Assembly (NCBI RefSeq): GCF_009932395.1 | Contig: NZ_LSRS01000003.1 | Coordinates: forward strand, 116,951 to 180,950 | Reading direction: 5' to 3' | DNA from: Sporotomaculum syntrophicum | GTDB lineage: Bacteria > Bacillota > Desulfotomaculia > Desulfotomaculales > Desulfallaceae | DNA: 64,000 nucleotides | Part shown: one piece after another, positions 26,629 through 36,093 of the stretch | How positions within the stretch are numbered: position 1 is the first letter of the stretch | How the letters are laid out: every line of letters begins with the position of its first letter | The notes under the pieces: generated by a model | Told to the model about the DNA's origin: nothing | Seen by the model: only the letters and a program-made list of their open reading frames with translations | Databases searched by the model: none | Program-made: the position numbers and the translations under genes

Positions 26629-28197
26629 CTATTGCCTGTTAATCACAGGCACCTCATCTGAAATTACAGCGCTAACCTGCCCGTAGCTTTGGTTGGCAAT
26701 TTTTTTCACCTTCACCAGCGCATTAACGTAAGCTCTGGCGCTGGCTTCGATGATATCGGTGCTGATGCCCCTGCCCACGATCAGTCCTCCATCTGAAGCA
26801 CGCACCTTAACCGTGGCCTCGCCCAGAGCCTTTTTATCCCGGCTGACGGACTGCAAAGTATAATCTTCCAGCGTCACCGGCTCACCCACCAGGCGGTCGA
26901 CGGCTCTGAACACGGCATCCACCGGGCCGTTGCCGCAGGCGGCATCTGTCACTGCCTCACCGTCCAGCTCCAGGGTCACTGTGGCCGTTGCCCTGGCCGC
27001 CCCGGCAGTGGTTACGGAAATCTGCTGAATGCTGATCTCGTTGTCTTCTACAATATTGCCCCCCACCAAAGCATGTAAATCCTGGTCAAAAATCTCCCCT
27101 TTTTGATCGGCCAGCTGCAGAAAGCTTTGATACAGGGTTTCCAACCGTTCCGCCTCCACCTGGTAGCCCAGTTCAGCCAGCCGGTACTTGAAGGCATGCC
27201 TGCCTGAACGGGCGCTGAGCACAATCCTGTTCTTGGGCACCCCCACCACTTCCGGGTTGATTATTTCATAAGTAGTTCTTTCTTTTAATACACCGTCCTG
27301 GTGAATACCGGAGGCGTGCATAAAGGCGTTGGACCCCACAATGGCCTTATGGGCAGGCACCGGCACGCCGGTGATCCTGGACACCAGCCTGCTGGTGGCG
27401 GAAATTTCGCGGGTATGCACTCCGGTTTCGATCCCGTAACGGCTGCGTTGGGTATAGATGGCCATGATTACTTCTTCCAGAGAAGTGTTGCCGGCCCGCT
27501 CCCCGATGCCGTTGATGGTACCCTCCACCTGGCCCGCTCCGGCCATAATCCCGGCCAGGGAATTGGCGGTGGCCATGCCCAGGTCATTATGGCAGTGGAT
27601 GCTGAGCACCGCCCGGTCGATATTGGGGACATGCTCCCGGACATATGTCACCATTTCACCATATTCCCAGGGGGTGGCGTAGCCCACGGTATCCGGGATA
27701 TTCACCACCGTCGCCCCGGCTTCAATCACCTGCTCCAGCACCCGGGCCAAAAAGGGCAGGTCGCTGCGAAAGGCATCCTCGGCATAAAACTCCACATCAC
27801 CTACGTATTTTTTGGCATGTTTTACGGCCGCCACAGCCGTTTCCACCACCTGGTCGGGGGATAGTTTCAGCTTTTGCGCCATATGGACCGGGGATACCGC
27901 TATGCCGGTGTGAATCCTGGGGTACTCGGCCTCCCGCAACGCTTCGGCACAGCTATCTATGTCACCCTCCACCGCCCGGGACAGGCCGCAGACAATCACA
28001 CCCTGCAGTTCTCTGGCCAGCGTGCGCACTGAAGCCAAATCCCCGGGCGAAGAAGCCGGAAAACCGGCCTCGATTACATCCACGCCCAATTTCACCAGCT
28101 GCCTGGCTATCTCAATTTTTTCCTGCACATTTAAGGTTATACCCAGTGACTGTTCTCCATCCCTGAGGGTGGTATCGAATATATAGAGCTTGCGCAT
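26629..28197 (-). CDS. leuA: 2-isopropylmalate synthase
   Basis: 522 aa; condenses acetyl-CoA and 2-oxoisovalerate, the first committed step of leucine synthesis, in the cytoplasm. The catalytic TIM barrel opens with DTTLRDGEQS, has the metal-binding HCHNDLGMA and GIGERAGN motifs, and the GIHQDGVLK region; the C-terminal 140 residues are the LeuA regulatory dimer domain that binds leucine (feedback inhibition). ATG with GAGGAGGAG. No leuBCD follow, unusual for clostridia, but the Leu T-box leader upstream confirms the pathway. Confidence 0.96.
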   Translation of the reverse strand: MRKLYIFDTTLRDGEQSLGITLNVQEKIEIARQLVKLGVDVIEAGFPASSPGDLASVRTLARELQGVIVCGLSRAVEGDIDSCAEALREAEYPRIHTGIAVSPVHMAQKLKLSPDQVVETAVAAVKHAKKYVGDVEFYAEDAFRSDLPFLARVLEQVIEAGATVVNIPDTVGYATPWEYGEMVTYVREHVPNIDRAVLSIHCHNDLGMATANSLAGIMAGAGQVEGTINGIGERAGNTSLEEVIMAIYTQRSRYGIETGVHTREISATSRLVSRITGVPVPAHKAIVGSNAFMHASGIHQDGVLKERTTYEIINPEVVGVPKNRIVLSARSGRHAFKYRLAELGYQVEAERLETLYQSFLQLADQKGEIFDQDLHALVGGNIVEDNEISIQQISVTTAGAARATATVTLELDGEAVTDAACGNGPVDAVFRAVDRLVGEPVTLEDYTLQSVSRDKKALGEATVKVRASDGGLIVGRGISTDIIEASARAYVNALVKVKKIANQSYGQVSAVISDEVPVINRQ

Positions 28198-28292
28198 TAA
28201 TTATCTCCTCCTCGATTAAATTGGTTTTGTTGACTAACGCCGTAAGGTCACTAAGGTCGGGTTCCATCGCATACCACCCCCTTGTAAAAATT

Positions 28293-28580
28293 AAAAACCC
28301 TTCGCCTCTACAATGAGACGAAGGGTTAATCTCCGTGGTACCACTCAAATTAACGGCACTGGGCCGTTCACTCAAAGGATACGGGACGCCATACATCCGA
28401 TATCCCCTTCCTTTTAACGGCGGAAGACTCCGTCCGGACCTACTTTCCCAAAGGATTTCGACCGGCTACTCCAGGGAGAGTTCAGCCGCCTGCCTCGACT
28501 GCCTCGCACCAACCGGCAGCTCTCTGCACCAGCAAACCGCTTACTATTCCCTATCATTATCATTTTGCTATATTATTGTT
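28293..28580 (-). promoter_or_regulatory. Leucine T-box leader of leuA
   Basis: Minus strand: canonical Stem I apex (AGAGAG, then GGTTGGTG), specifier CTC (28478-28480, in GAACTCTCCC) reading Leu, T-box GAGTGGTACCACGG (28333-28346), and a terminator hairpin AACCCTTCG with T-run at 28293-28327. Uncharged tRNA-Leu(GAG) should stabilise the antiterminator and allow leuA transcription. Confidence 0.93.
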
Positions 28581-28581
28581 G

Positions 28582-28610
28582 ATTCTACCAGCTAAACAAG
28601 TGTATGTCAA
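28582..28610 (-). promoter_or_regulatory. leuA promoter
   Basis: TTGACA (28605-28610), 17 bases, TAGAAT (28582-28587) on the minus strand, directly upstream of the T-box leader. Confidence 0.8.
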
Positions 28611-28793
28611 TAGGTTATGCAGCAACATGTGTTACAGTGCGTCGCAGGCAACTTAATTTTATTTTGAGCAAAATGACATGATTAGTTATAATCATAAACT
28701 CGCTGCAAAGGTGGAACTTTTTAAATTATATCAAGTCAATTTAATTAAACATTAGCAGGTAGCTGGGCAAAATGCCGGAAAGGATGTCTTCTT

Positions 28794-30569
28794 ATGAACA
28801 GGTTATATAAAACTATACTATTAACCCTAATTGTATTTATAGCCGGTACCTCAAATATCTGGGCAGAGGAAACTGCAGGCAAACCCCTCGCTGAGGTTTT
28901 TGACAGCACAGTAATCATCCCTTTTGATTATTATGATAAGGTTTTTTTAAACGGGCAGAAGACAGACGTATACGAGGATTATAAATTATTCCAAAAAAAC
29001 GGCCGAGTGCTGGTGCCCATTAGGATGATGAGCTACCTGGCTGCTGGGGTAGACAGGGAAAACGGGTACTGGCAAGTAGTATGGGACCCGCAAAAACCGG
29101 ATGATGTGGTGTTGACGAATTTCAAATCAGGAAAACAAGTTAAATTAAAGGTCAACAGTAAAACAATGTACATCAATAACCAGCCACATACCCTGGATGT
29201 AGCCCCCCAAAAGATTGAGGGCAGAATTGTCCTACCCCTGAGGAGCACATCGGAAGCACTGGATAAAAAAATTACCTGGTTTGACGGTCTGATTTTCATC
29301 AGCAATGATGTGATCGACCTGCAAAGCCCGAAAACTTTAGAGATATTAGACAAGGTCAAGGAAAAACTGACAGACCCGAGACAAGAGCTGAATTATGAAA
29401 AAAGAGTTTCCCCTGTAGCGAAACACGGGGACACGGTTTATTACATCAAAACTCAATATAACCAAGACGGGCTAACCGAGGCATTGTACAAAAAAACCGG
29501 CAGCCAGTCGGAGGTGAAAATTGAATTACCCGGGAAAGAAAAGTTTGTGAATAATAAAATAATCAACAACGAACTTTATTATATTTCCACCACCAACAGT
29601 AAAAGTGAAATTCATTATTATAATTTTTTCGGCGATGAATCAAGAAAACTATGTGCTCTGGAACAGTGGAACCCGGACGATGGCTGGCTGGGAGATATTG
29701 TATATACCAATAAAGATTTTTATATTATACTTCATTCCGGCGATTTAACCATGGGCTCAGAGACCTTGTATAAACTGGAAAACGGCCGGTTAAAAGAGAT
29801 TGCCGGTGCTAAAGGTTTCATTAAGTTTGCCGTGGCAGGAGATTATCTTTACTATGAAGATTTCACTCCCATGTTTAATGCAGCGGACAATCTTTACCAA
29901 GTAAATATACAAACCGGAGAAAAGAAAAATTTGGGGGAAAAGGATTTTGCCTATGGTATACTTAGAACAATAGATGATAAAGGAACCGGCTATTCCGGCA
30001 GAAGTTCTTTTTATGTCCAGGATGGTTATATATATACCTTGGGATATCAAGAAAGCGATGAAGCGGATAAATGCTCGGTATATAAACTTAGCCTGAATAA
30101 CCAAACTCAAATTAAGCTTACTCCCCCGGCCAGGGAATTTTGGCTGGTTGATAATAGTATATATTATATCGACCTGAGCACAGGTTATTTGGCCAGAGTG
30201 GATTTAACAGGAAATAACCATCAAATTCTGGCTGACCAAGGAATTATTGATCTTAAATTCTATAACGAAAATATTTATTACACCGCAGTAAATAATAGCA
30301 ACGCTAACGCCCGGTCAGGAAAACTTTATAAATACAATATTCCCGGCGAACAGACTACACAGTTAAGTGAGCAGTCGGTGAGTGAATTTTTTGTAGGCAA
30401 AGCCGGGATTTACTACAAGGCGGAAGATTACAACTTAGGATTATACAAAATCGATATCAAAGGCCAAAATTTATGCCTTGTTGGCGACAGTATAGATACC
30501 TGTCTTTATACCGATGCTGGAATGGTCTATACCCTGCGTTATATTGAAGGGGTATACACAACTAAATAA
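28794..30569 (+). CDS. Stalk domain / DUF5050 beta-propeller-like surface protein
   Basis: 591 aa, signal peptide ending NIWAEE. Residues 45-175 form a copper amine oxidase N-type domain (RVLVPIRMMSYLAAG, RIVLPLRSTSEAL). The remainder is a series of short repeats in which a Tyr-rich strand alternates with a label (DTVYYIKTQ, NELYYISTT, DYLYYEDF, SIYYIDLSTGYLARVDL), typical of DUF5050 propeller-like proteins. Probably an exported wall-associated protein of unknown ligand. A GGGGACC hairpin follows the stop. Single gene. Confidence 0.8.
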   Translation: MNRLYKTILLTLIVFIAGTSNIWAEETAGKPLAEVFDSTVIIPFDYYDKVFLNGQKTDVYEDYKLFQKNGRVLVPIRMMSYLAAGVDRENGYWQVVWDPQKPDDVVLTNFKSGKQVKLKVNSKTMYINNQPHTLDVAPQKIEGRIVLPLRSTSEALDKKITWFDGLIFISNDVIDLQSPKTLEILDKVKEKLTDPRQELNYEKRVSPVAKHGDTVYYIKTQYNQDGLTEALYKKTGSQSEVKIELPGKEKFVNNKIINNELYYISTTNSKSEIHYYNFFGDESRKLCALEQWNPDDGWLGDIVYTNKDFYIILHSGDLTMGSETLYKLENGRLKEIAGAKGFIKFAVAGDYLYYEDFTPMFNAADNLYQVNIQTGEKKNLGEKDFAYGILRTIDDKGTGYSGRSSFYVQDGYIYTLGYQESDEADKCSVYKLSLNNQTQIKLTPPAREFWLVDNSIYYIDLSTGYLARVDLTGNNHQILADQGIIDLKFYNENIYYTAVNNSNANARSGKLYKYNIPGEQTTQLSEQSVSEFFVGKAGIYYKAEDYNLGLYKIDIKGQNLCLVGDSIDTCLYTDAGMVYTLRYIEGVYTTK

Positions 30570-30580
30570 GGGAGATACAA

Positions 30581-30601
30581 AGGGGACCGGGTTGGTCCCC
30601 T
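30581..30601 (+). terminator. Terminator after the DUF5050 gene
   Basis: AGGGGACC pairs GGTCCCCT across a 5-base loop, followed by TAATTTAT. Confidence 0.65.
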
Positions 30602-30605
30602 TAAT

Positions 30606-30753
30606 TTATAAGTAAATGACATAAATTAAAGCCGCCAGCAAGATACGGTATATAGCAAAGGGAACCAACTTAATGTGGTTAATTTGGAACGAACTCCGTC
30701 AACCCCTCAACCATGCCTAAAACAGCCGCTACGAATAAAACCCATATATCCAT
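30606..30753 (-). pseudogene. uppP: uppP with a large internal deletion
   Basis: Begins at an ATG (30753) with GAGGAAAG: residues MDIWVLFVAAVLGM, then VEGLTEFVP, the start of undecaprenyl-diphosphatase up to its first catalytic motif. After a stop the DNA resumes as HIKLVPFAIYRILLAALIY and a normal stop, which is the C-terminal end of the same protein. About 230 codons in between are missing. The bacterium must have another copy for recycling the cell-wall lipid carrier. Confidence 0.7.
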
Positions 30754-30801
30754 TACTTTCCTCACTTAATATATTCTAGCCCCTGCTTCGCAACCGCATC
30801 C

Positions 30802-32757
30802 CTATTCCTCTTTCCACAAGGGCATTTCTACGGTAACCTTGAATAAGTCACCATCAGTTTCAACTTTAAACCTGCCTCCCTGCAAACTGGTTAAGCTTTG
30901 TGCAATGGAGAGACCCAGGCCTGCTCCCTCCGTCGTCCTGGCCAGATCCCCCCGGACGAAGCGCTCGGTTAGTTGCTCGGGCGGGATATCAAGGGGATTA
31001 GCGGATATGTTCTTTACTATTAATACGCCACAGGATCCGGTTTTAGCCACGTTAATGTATACCCTGGTACGGGACAGCGAATACTTCACTGTATTGGACA
31101 ACAGATTTTCAACTATCCGCCACATATGTTTACCATCAGCTGCAATAAATGTTTTATCGGCAGTAATATGCACATCCAGCTCAGCCTTTTGAAATTTTTC
31201 CTCATATTCACCGCACGCCTGCATAACCAGCTCGTGCAAGTCAACCTTTTCAACACTTACCGCAAGGTTACCGCTGGAAGCCTTGCTGGCTTCAATTAAA
31301 TCTTCAATCAGCTGCTTTAACCTGGCAGATTTTTCCTCCAATATATTCAGGTATTGACAAGCTTTTTCATTGTTTAAATCCTCCTGCTTAAGCAAGTCAA
31401 CATAATTTATCACCGAAGTCAGCGGCGTTTTTAAATCATGGGACACATTGGTTATCAGTTCGGTTTTCATCCGTTCCCCTTTTATGGCTTCAGCTACGGC
31501 TTTTTTTAATCCTCCCTGGATGCTTTGGATATCTTTAGCAAAGGACGCAAATGCAACAGCTACTTTAGTGTTATCCAGGGCATAGTCCAAATTGCCCACC
31601 GAAATTTCTTTGGCGGCCTCCATAATCTGTGACAATGATAAAAGGGCTTTAGCTGCAAAATAAACCGCCGCAATATTAAAGGGGACAATTAAAAAGAGAA
31701 AGATAAAAAATCCCGCTCCACCGGAATTAGCAGCTAACGCAAATAACACACCGTTTATTGCCCCATACCCCAAAAGCAGCAGCAAGGTCCATTTCTTAAA
31801 AGTTTTACCGCTAAAGCATACAGCAAAAATTTTATAGATTAAAGTATTCCTTATAAGCTGCCCGCTTTTAATCTGCCTGATCATGGATAATACGTAGGTC
31901 AAACCTATTAACATGTCTATACCAAAAACCAGAGCGATAATAATTATATCTACTGGAGATGAATAGGAAATCTGCGCTGCAATGGCTATTGAGATTATCG
32001 CAGCCAAAAAAACCAGCATAGAGTACACATCGGTATACAGCCTGTCTATAAATGAAAGGTTTATTTCTCCCTCCGGCTCACGGCGTCCGGTAACCATAAC
32101 CAGGTAAATAAAAGCTGCGATTGTTAAAATTGTTGCTAACACCAATATGATGGTTGCATTATTGGATAGTGCTTTATTTTTAGAATAACTCATAAAAGCA
32201 TCATAAAACACGTCGCCCGGCTTTAACGGTTCAATAACAGCGGCATAAATCTCATATTGGGCACCCTCCAACATTTGCATTACATCAATGCTAAAAAGAT
32301 TATTCGAGTCAAATGTCCCCTGGTTATAATATACAAGAGAAGGTTGTTTTTGTATTAAGGCCAGCGCGTCTTCAGCCCCGGCTTTAATATTGGTAACTGT
32401 TTCTCCCGTATTGGTATTCTTAAAATAATAGGCAAAATTTACTGATTTGGAAAGCTTCTTTTTGATTTGGTAATAACGCTGCAATTTTTTATTTATAGTC
32501 TCTTCTGTATCGCCCGAAGATTTAATGTTGGCCTCGCTTTTTAATTTAACATTATATTCCACGGCATCGCCAACCAGCGTGCTAAATTCATTCTTAAACT
32601 GATGGGTATCATAATAACTTTTACTATTTACAGTTTCATGGAAATTCAAAAGAAACACAACGCTGCCCACAGCGCACATTATGCCAAGCCATACAACGAT
32701 AAAAGCAGCAGTTTTTGCCCACGCTGAATATTTAATACTTTTCAATTTTGTATCCAA
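30802..32757 (-). CDS. Sensor histidine kinase with multi-helix membrane sensor
   Basis: 651 aa. TM1 (about 12-35), an extracytoplasmic domain (40-200), then about six helices (205-375), a HAMP-like linker, HisKA with NVSHDLKTPLTSVINYVD (phospho-His), and HATPase_c with N box NLLSNTVKYS and G boxes GAGLGLSIAQSL. It phosphorylates the response regulator encoded upstream, whose 3' end it overlaps by 26 bp; TTG start next to GGGGA. The big membrane part is like clostridial VanS/BceS-type relatives, hinting at an envelope stress signal. Confidence 0.88.
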   Translation of the reverse strand: MDTKLKSIKYSAWAKTAAFIVVWLGIMCAVGSVVFLLNFHETVNSKSYYDTHQFKNEFSTLVGDAVEYNVKLKSEANIKSSGDTEETINKKLQRYYQIKKKLSKSVNFAYYFKNTNTGETVTNIKAGAEDALALIQKQPSLVYYNQGTFDSNNLFSIDVMQMLEGAQYEIYAAVIEPLKPGDVFYDAFMSYSKNKALSNNATIILVLATILTIAAFIYLVMVTGRREPEGEINLSFIDRLYTDVYSMLVFLAAIISIAIAAQISYSSPVDIIIIALVFGIDMLIGLTYVLSMIRQIKSGQLIRNTLIYKIFAVCFSGKTFKKWTLLLLLGYGAINGVLFALAANSGGAGFFIFLFLIVPFNIAAVYFAAKALLSLSQIMEAAKEISVGNLDYALDNTKVAVAFASFAKDIQSIQGGLKKAVAEAIKGERMKTELITNVSHDLKTPLTSVINYVDLLKQEDLNNEKACQYLNILEEKSARLKQLIEDLIEASKASSGNLAVSVEKVDLHELVMQACGEYEEKFQKAELDVHITADKTFIAADGKHMWRIVENLLSNTVKYSLSRTRVYINVAKTGSCGVLIVKNISANPLDIPPEQLTERFVRGDLARTTEGAGLGLSIAQSLTSLQGGRFKVETDGDLFKVTVEMPLWKEE

Positions 32758-33427
32758 TTCCCCATACCACCTTTAAATATTTCGGTTCCCTAGGGTTAAT
32801 TTCAATTTTTTCCCTAATACGCCGTATGTGTACCGGAACGGTATTCTCCGCCGAATAGGAGGGTTCATTCCACACCTGCTCGTATATTTGCTCTGTGGAA
32901 AATACATGGCCCATATTTTTCATAAGGAACAGCATAATACCATACTCAGTTGCCGTCAGTTTGATAGCTTCTCCATCTACCCGCAATTCTTTGGCTTCCG
33001 GGTCAAGTTCCAAACCGCCGGTTCTTAAAATACTGTTATTAGCGGCCATGCTGCCCAGCGCTGTATAACGGCGCATTTGTGACCTTACCCTGGCCATCAG
33101 TTCCAGCGGGTTAAAGGGTTTGGTCACGTAATCATCGGCGCCAAAATTAAGCCCGGTAATTTTATCCGTGTCCTCTGATTTAGCGGATAATATAATGATG
33201 GGCACGTTTAGTTCCTCACGAATCTTGATGGTAGTTAAAAGCCCATCCAATTCCGGCATCATAATATCCAGTAAAACCAGGTGAATTTTCTGTTCCGACA
33301 AAGCCTTCAAAGCCTGCCTGCCGGTATAGGCTTTTACCACCCCGTAATCCTCCTGCTTCAGGTATATTTCTAAAGCATCAACTATGGCGGTATCATCGTC
33401 ACATACTAAAACATTGAGTTTGTCCAT
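32732..33427 (-). CDS. OmpR-family response regulator
   Basis: 231 aa. Receiver domain with acidic pair DDD (10-12), phospho-acceptor Asp in LLLDIMMPELDG (about 54), Thr/Ser in ILSAKS and Lys in TKPFNPLE. C-terminal winged helix (ELRVDGEAIKLTATEYGIM, VPVHIRRIREKIE, VVWGIGYKIE). ATG with GGGTGATT. Pairs with the histidine kinase that follows. Close to the VanR/KdpE branch. Confidence 0.92.
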   Translation of the reverse strand: MDKLNVLVCDDDTAIVDALEIYLKQEDYGVVKAYTGRQALKALSEQKIHLVLLDIMMPELDGLLTTIKIREELNVPIIILSAKSEDTDKITGLNFGADDYVTKPFNPLELMARVRSQMRRYTALGSMAANNSILRTGGLELDPEAKELRVDGEAIKLTATEYGIMLFLMKNMGHVFSTEQIYEQVWNEPSYSAENTVPVHIRRIREKIEINPREPKYLKVVWGIGYKIEKY

Positions 33428-33467
33428 TTCAAATCACCCCATTAACTGTTTTATTCTCTAACACAAA

Positions 33468-33501
33468 ATCACCTGCCTTTTGAATAATTCTGGCAGGTGA
33501 T
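33468..33501. repeat. Hairpin upstream of the response regulator
   Basis: ATCACCTGCC pairs exactly with GGCAGGTGAT over a 14-base loop, 40 bp upstream of the regulator start. May be an attenuator or binding site; not classifiable. Confidence 0.4.
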
Positions 33502-33661
33502 CTTTACAAAACACTTGATCAAAATATTAAGAATTTCTTAAGATTTCCTGAAACATAGGGATAGCCCCACTCATTGCGGTGTTGTTAATGCAATGTGATA
33601 TACTGTAAAAATAGATTTTGGTGCGTGTGAAAAATAATCAATGCTGATAGGAGGGTTCTCC

Positions 33662-34519
33662 ATGCAAGCGCAGATAGATTGTTTATACTGTTACTTTAAA
33701 CAAATTGCCAACTGTATGGATATCGCAGGTATCGAAGAGGACAGGCAGTACCAGATTCTTTTCGACCTCATGGATGACATAAAAAAGATGGACCGGACCA
33801 GGACGCCCGCGGAAAACACAACCGAAATGCTATTTAAATTATACCGTGAAATTGACAACCATGACCCGTATAAAACAAGTAAGGAGAAATCAAACATCCT
33901 TGCCCTGGAACTTTATCCGGCATTAAAAGACTACCTGCAAAAATCCACCAATAAACTTTATGACGCTTTAAAAATAGCCGTGGCCGGCAACATTATCGAT
34001 CTGGGTATTAAGAAGGATTATGACATTGACGCCAGCCTGGAATACAGTTTAAAAGAAGGTTTCTCCAGAGACGATTACCCGAGATTTGTGGAAAAGCTGG
34101 CTGCCACAGACAGTGTGCTCATCATTGGGGACAATGCCGGGGAAATAGTTTTTGACCGGCTGCTGGCTGAAGAATTAACCGGCCGGGGTAAAAAAGTTAC
34201 TTATCTGGTTAAGGACAGCCCTATATTAAACGATGCTACTATGGATGATGCCAGGCAGGCCGGTTTGGACCAAATTGCCACGGTGCTCACCACAGGTTCC
34301 CCGTACCTGGGCCTGCCCCTGACCAAAATCTCCAACGAAGTGAGGGATCTGCTTGAACAGTCAAGCCTGGTCATCTCCAAAGGCCAGGCTAACTTCGAAA
34401 CCCTTGAGCATGAAGAACTGGCCAAAGGTAAAATATTTTTTCTGTTAAAGATTAAATGCGCCTGCGTTGGTCAAATAGCTAATGCTAAGCTGGAAGATAT
34501 TGTATTTATGACCAGGTAA
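33662..34519 (+). CDS. DUF89 / ARMT1-like damage-control phosphatase family
   Basis: 285 aa from the ATG at 33662 (MQAQIDCLYCYFKQ), preceded by AGGAGG; an earlier TTG lacks one. The N-terminal CLYC Cys pair is typical of the archaeal/bacterial DUF89 subgroup. The metal-binding core is intact: IGDNAGEIVFDRLLAEEL (Asp, Asn), VLIIGD, VKDSPILNDATMDDA and SKGQANFETL. DUF89 members are metal-dependent phosphatases acting on sugar or coenzyme phosphates; the true substrate here is unknown. Single gene. Confidence 0.88.
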   Translation: MQAQIDCLYCYFKQIANCMDIAGIEEDRQYQILFDLMDDIKKMDRTRTPAENTTEMLFKLYREIDNHDPYKTSKEKSNILALELYPALKDYLQKSTNKLYDALKIAVAGNIIDLGIKKDYDIDASLEYSLKEGFSRDDYPRFVEKLAATDSVLIIGDNAGEIVFDRLLAEELTGRGKKVTYLVKDSPILNDATMDDARQAGLDQIATVLTTGSPYLGLPLTKISNEVRDLLEQSSLVISKGQANFETLEHEELAKGKIFFLLKIKCACVGQIANAKLEDIVFMTR

Positions 34520-34706
34520 GCCAAAACAAAAAACTGGATAGGGTTAATCTAACTATGTTTTCAGACTAATTGTACTGATTATTGGTTATTTATACCTCCA
34601 AACTTGTAAAATTTAAGAGTAGCTTATCAGATTAGCAAGGATTTTTGGGAATTATGTCGAATTTATAGAGGCTAGCCTTTACTGCAACAAGAAAGGAGCT
34701 ACTCCT

Positions 34707-36089
34707 TTGCAAACCATACCGACCGGGATAAATGGCTTTGATAAACTTGTTTACGGCGGAATTGTTCAGGGCAATTCAGTTTTAATCGAAGGAGTACCCG
34801 GAGCAGGAAAAACTACCTTCGGCATCGAGTTCGTCTATCGCGGTATTACCGAATTTAACGAGCCGGGGATAATTGTTACCTGTGAGGAACTACCCGAATC
34901 TCTATATCGCGATGCCCTTAACTTGGGCTGGGACCTTCAGGCCCTTGAAGCGTCTAACCAGCTGCGTATTTTATGTACCTCTCCGGAAGTGCTCAATGAC
35001 CCGGAAATTAACCTGATTGAAGAGGTTGTGCGCGAGGTAGGCGCCAAGCGCATTCTGGTGGACAGCATCAGCCATTTTCGCAATGTAATTAGCGATCCAA
35101 TCTTGCTGCGCAGGTCAGTTTATAGCTTTTGCAACGGGCTGCGCCGTTTAGGACTAACCTCATTATTAATCAAAGAACGGGAAAGCGACGGACAAAGAGA
35201 TTACGCCTTTGAAGAATATGTAGTGGATGCGGTAATTCGCCTGGAAAACAAGGAAACACCGGGTCTGCACCGACTCCGGGTGCTGGAAATCTGTAAAACC
35301 CGTGGTCAGGAGCATATCCCCGGCAAACACACCTTCCGTATTACTGAGAAAGGCATCAAGGTTTTTGCCCTTGGAGCCATTGATATAAATAGTACAGCTA
35401 CAAAGGATGGTAGTATTGTGCACACCGGTGTGCCCGGACTGGATGATTTATTGCGGGGCGGGCTGCCAAGGGGCGTCAGTGTGGCAGTAGCCGGAGGCTC
35501 CGGTACCGGGAAAACTGTAATGAGCCTGCAGTACCTGATTAAGGGAGCCCTGGATTACGGGGACAAGGGCATATTTTTATCCCTTGAAGAAACCCCGCTC
35601 CAGTTATTGGACAACGCCCGGCACTTTGGCTGGGACCTGGAAGCACTACAACAACACAACTTAATCAAAATTTTATACTCATCTCTTGCAGAGATGGAAA
35701 TAGACGAGACCATTATCAGTCTGAGCGAGCAAATCCAAGCTTTTGGCGCCCGGCGTGTGGTGCTGGATTCTATTTATTCATTCATTTCTCGTATCGATAA
35801 CATATCCGTGCTGCATGAAAAAATATATTATCTAGTCTCCTTGCTCAACAAGCTCAACTGTACCACTTTATTGATCAGTCCGGCCTGGGAAGTTGAAAGC
35901 GGCGGGAAATTAGAGGTCATTCATTCGATAGTGCAGGGTAGCATCTTACTTAAGTCAAAGATGTTACAAAACCGCCGGGTGAGACAGGTGGAAATTTATA
36001 AAATGCGGGGAGTAAACCATGCCATGGGCTATCACCTGTTTGAGATTAACTCTTCGGGTATACAGGCTTTCCCCAGGTTAGGAGGATAG
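34707..36089 (+). CDS. KaiC-like tandem RecA-type ATPase
   Basis: 460 aa with two RecA/KaiC domains. Domain 1 (1-230): Walker A GVPGAGKTTF, CEELPESLYR with the catalytic-type Glu pair, Walker B RILVDSISHFRN. Domain 2 (235-460): Walker A GGSGTGKTV, LEETPLQLL, VVLDSIYSF, and the C-terminal strand KMRGVNHAMGYHLFEI, usual in KaiC/RAD55 proteins. TTG start with AAAGGAG. First gene of a tightly spaced five-gene operon. These ATPases act as signal-transduction or clock-like switches; no kaiB or kaiA is present. Confidence 0.88.
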   Translation: MQTIPTGINGFDKLVYGGIVQGNSVLIEGVPGAGKTTFGIEFVYRGITEFNEPGIIVTCEELPESLYRDALNLGWDLQALEASNQLRILCTSPEVLNDPEINLIEEVVREVGAKRILVDSISHFRNVISDPILLRRSVYSFCNGLRRLGLTSLLIKERESDGQRDYAFEEYVVDAVIRLENKETPGLHRLRVLEICKTRGQEHIPGKHTFRITEKGIKVFALGAIDINSTATKDGSIVHTGVPGLDDLLRGGLPRGVSVAVAGGSGTGKTVMSLQYLIKGALDYGDKGIFLSLEETPLQLLDNARHFGWDLEALQQHNLIKILYSSLAEMEIDETIISLSEQIQAFGARRVVLDSIYSFISRIDNISVLHEKIYYLVSLLNKLNCTTLLISPAWEVESGGKLEVIHSIVQGSILLKSKMLQNRRVRQVEIYKMRGVNHAMGYHLFEINSSGIQAFPRLGG

Positions 36090-36093
36090 CATT

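Noticed and set aside
27301..28186. Rightward frames opposite leuA
   Set aside because: High-GC shadow frames; leuA is certain.
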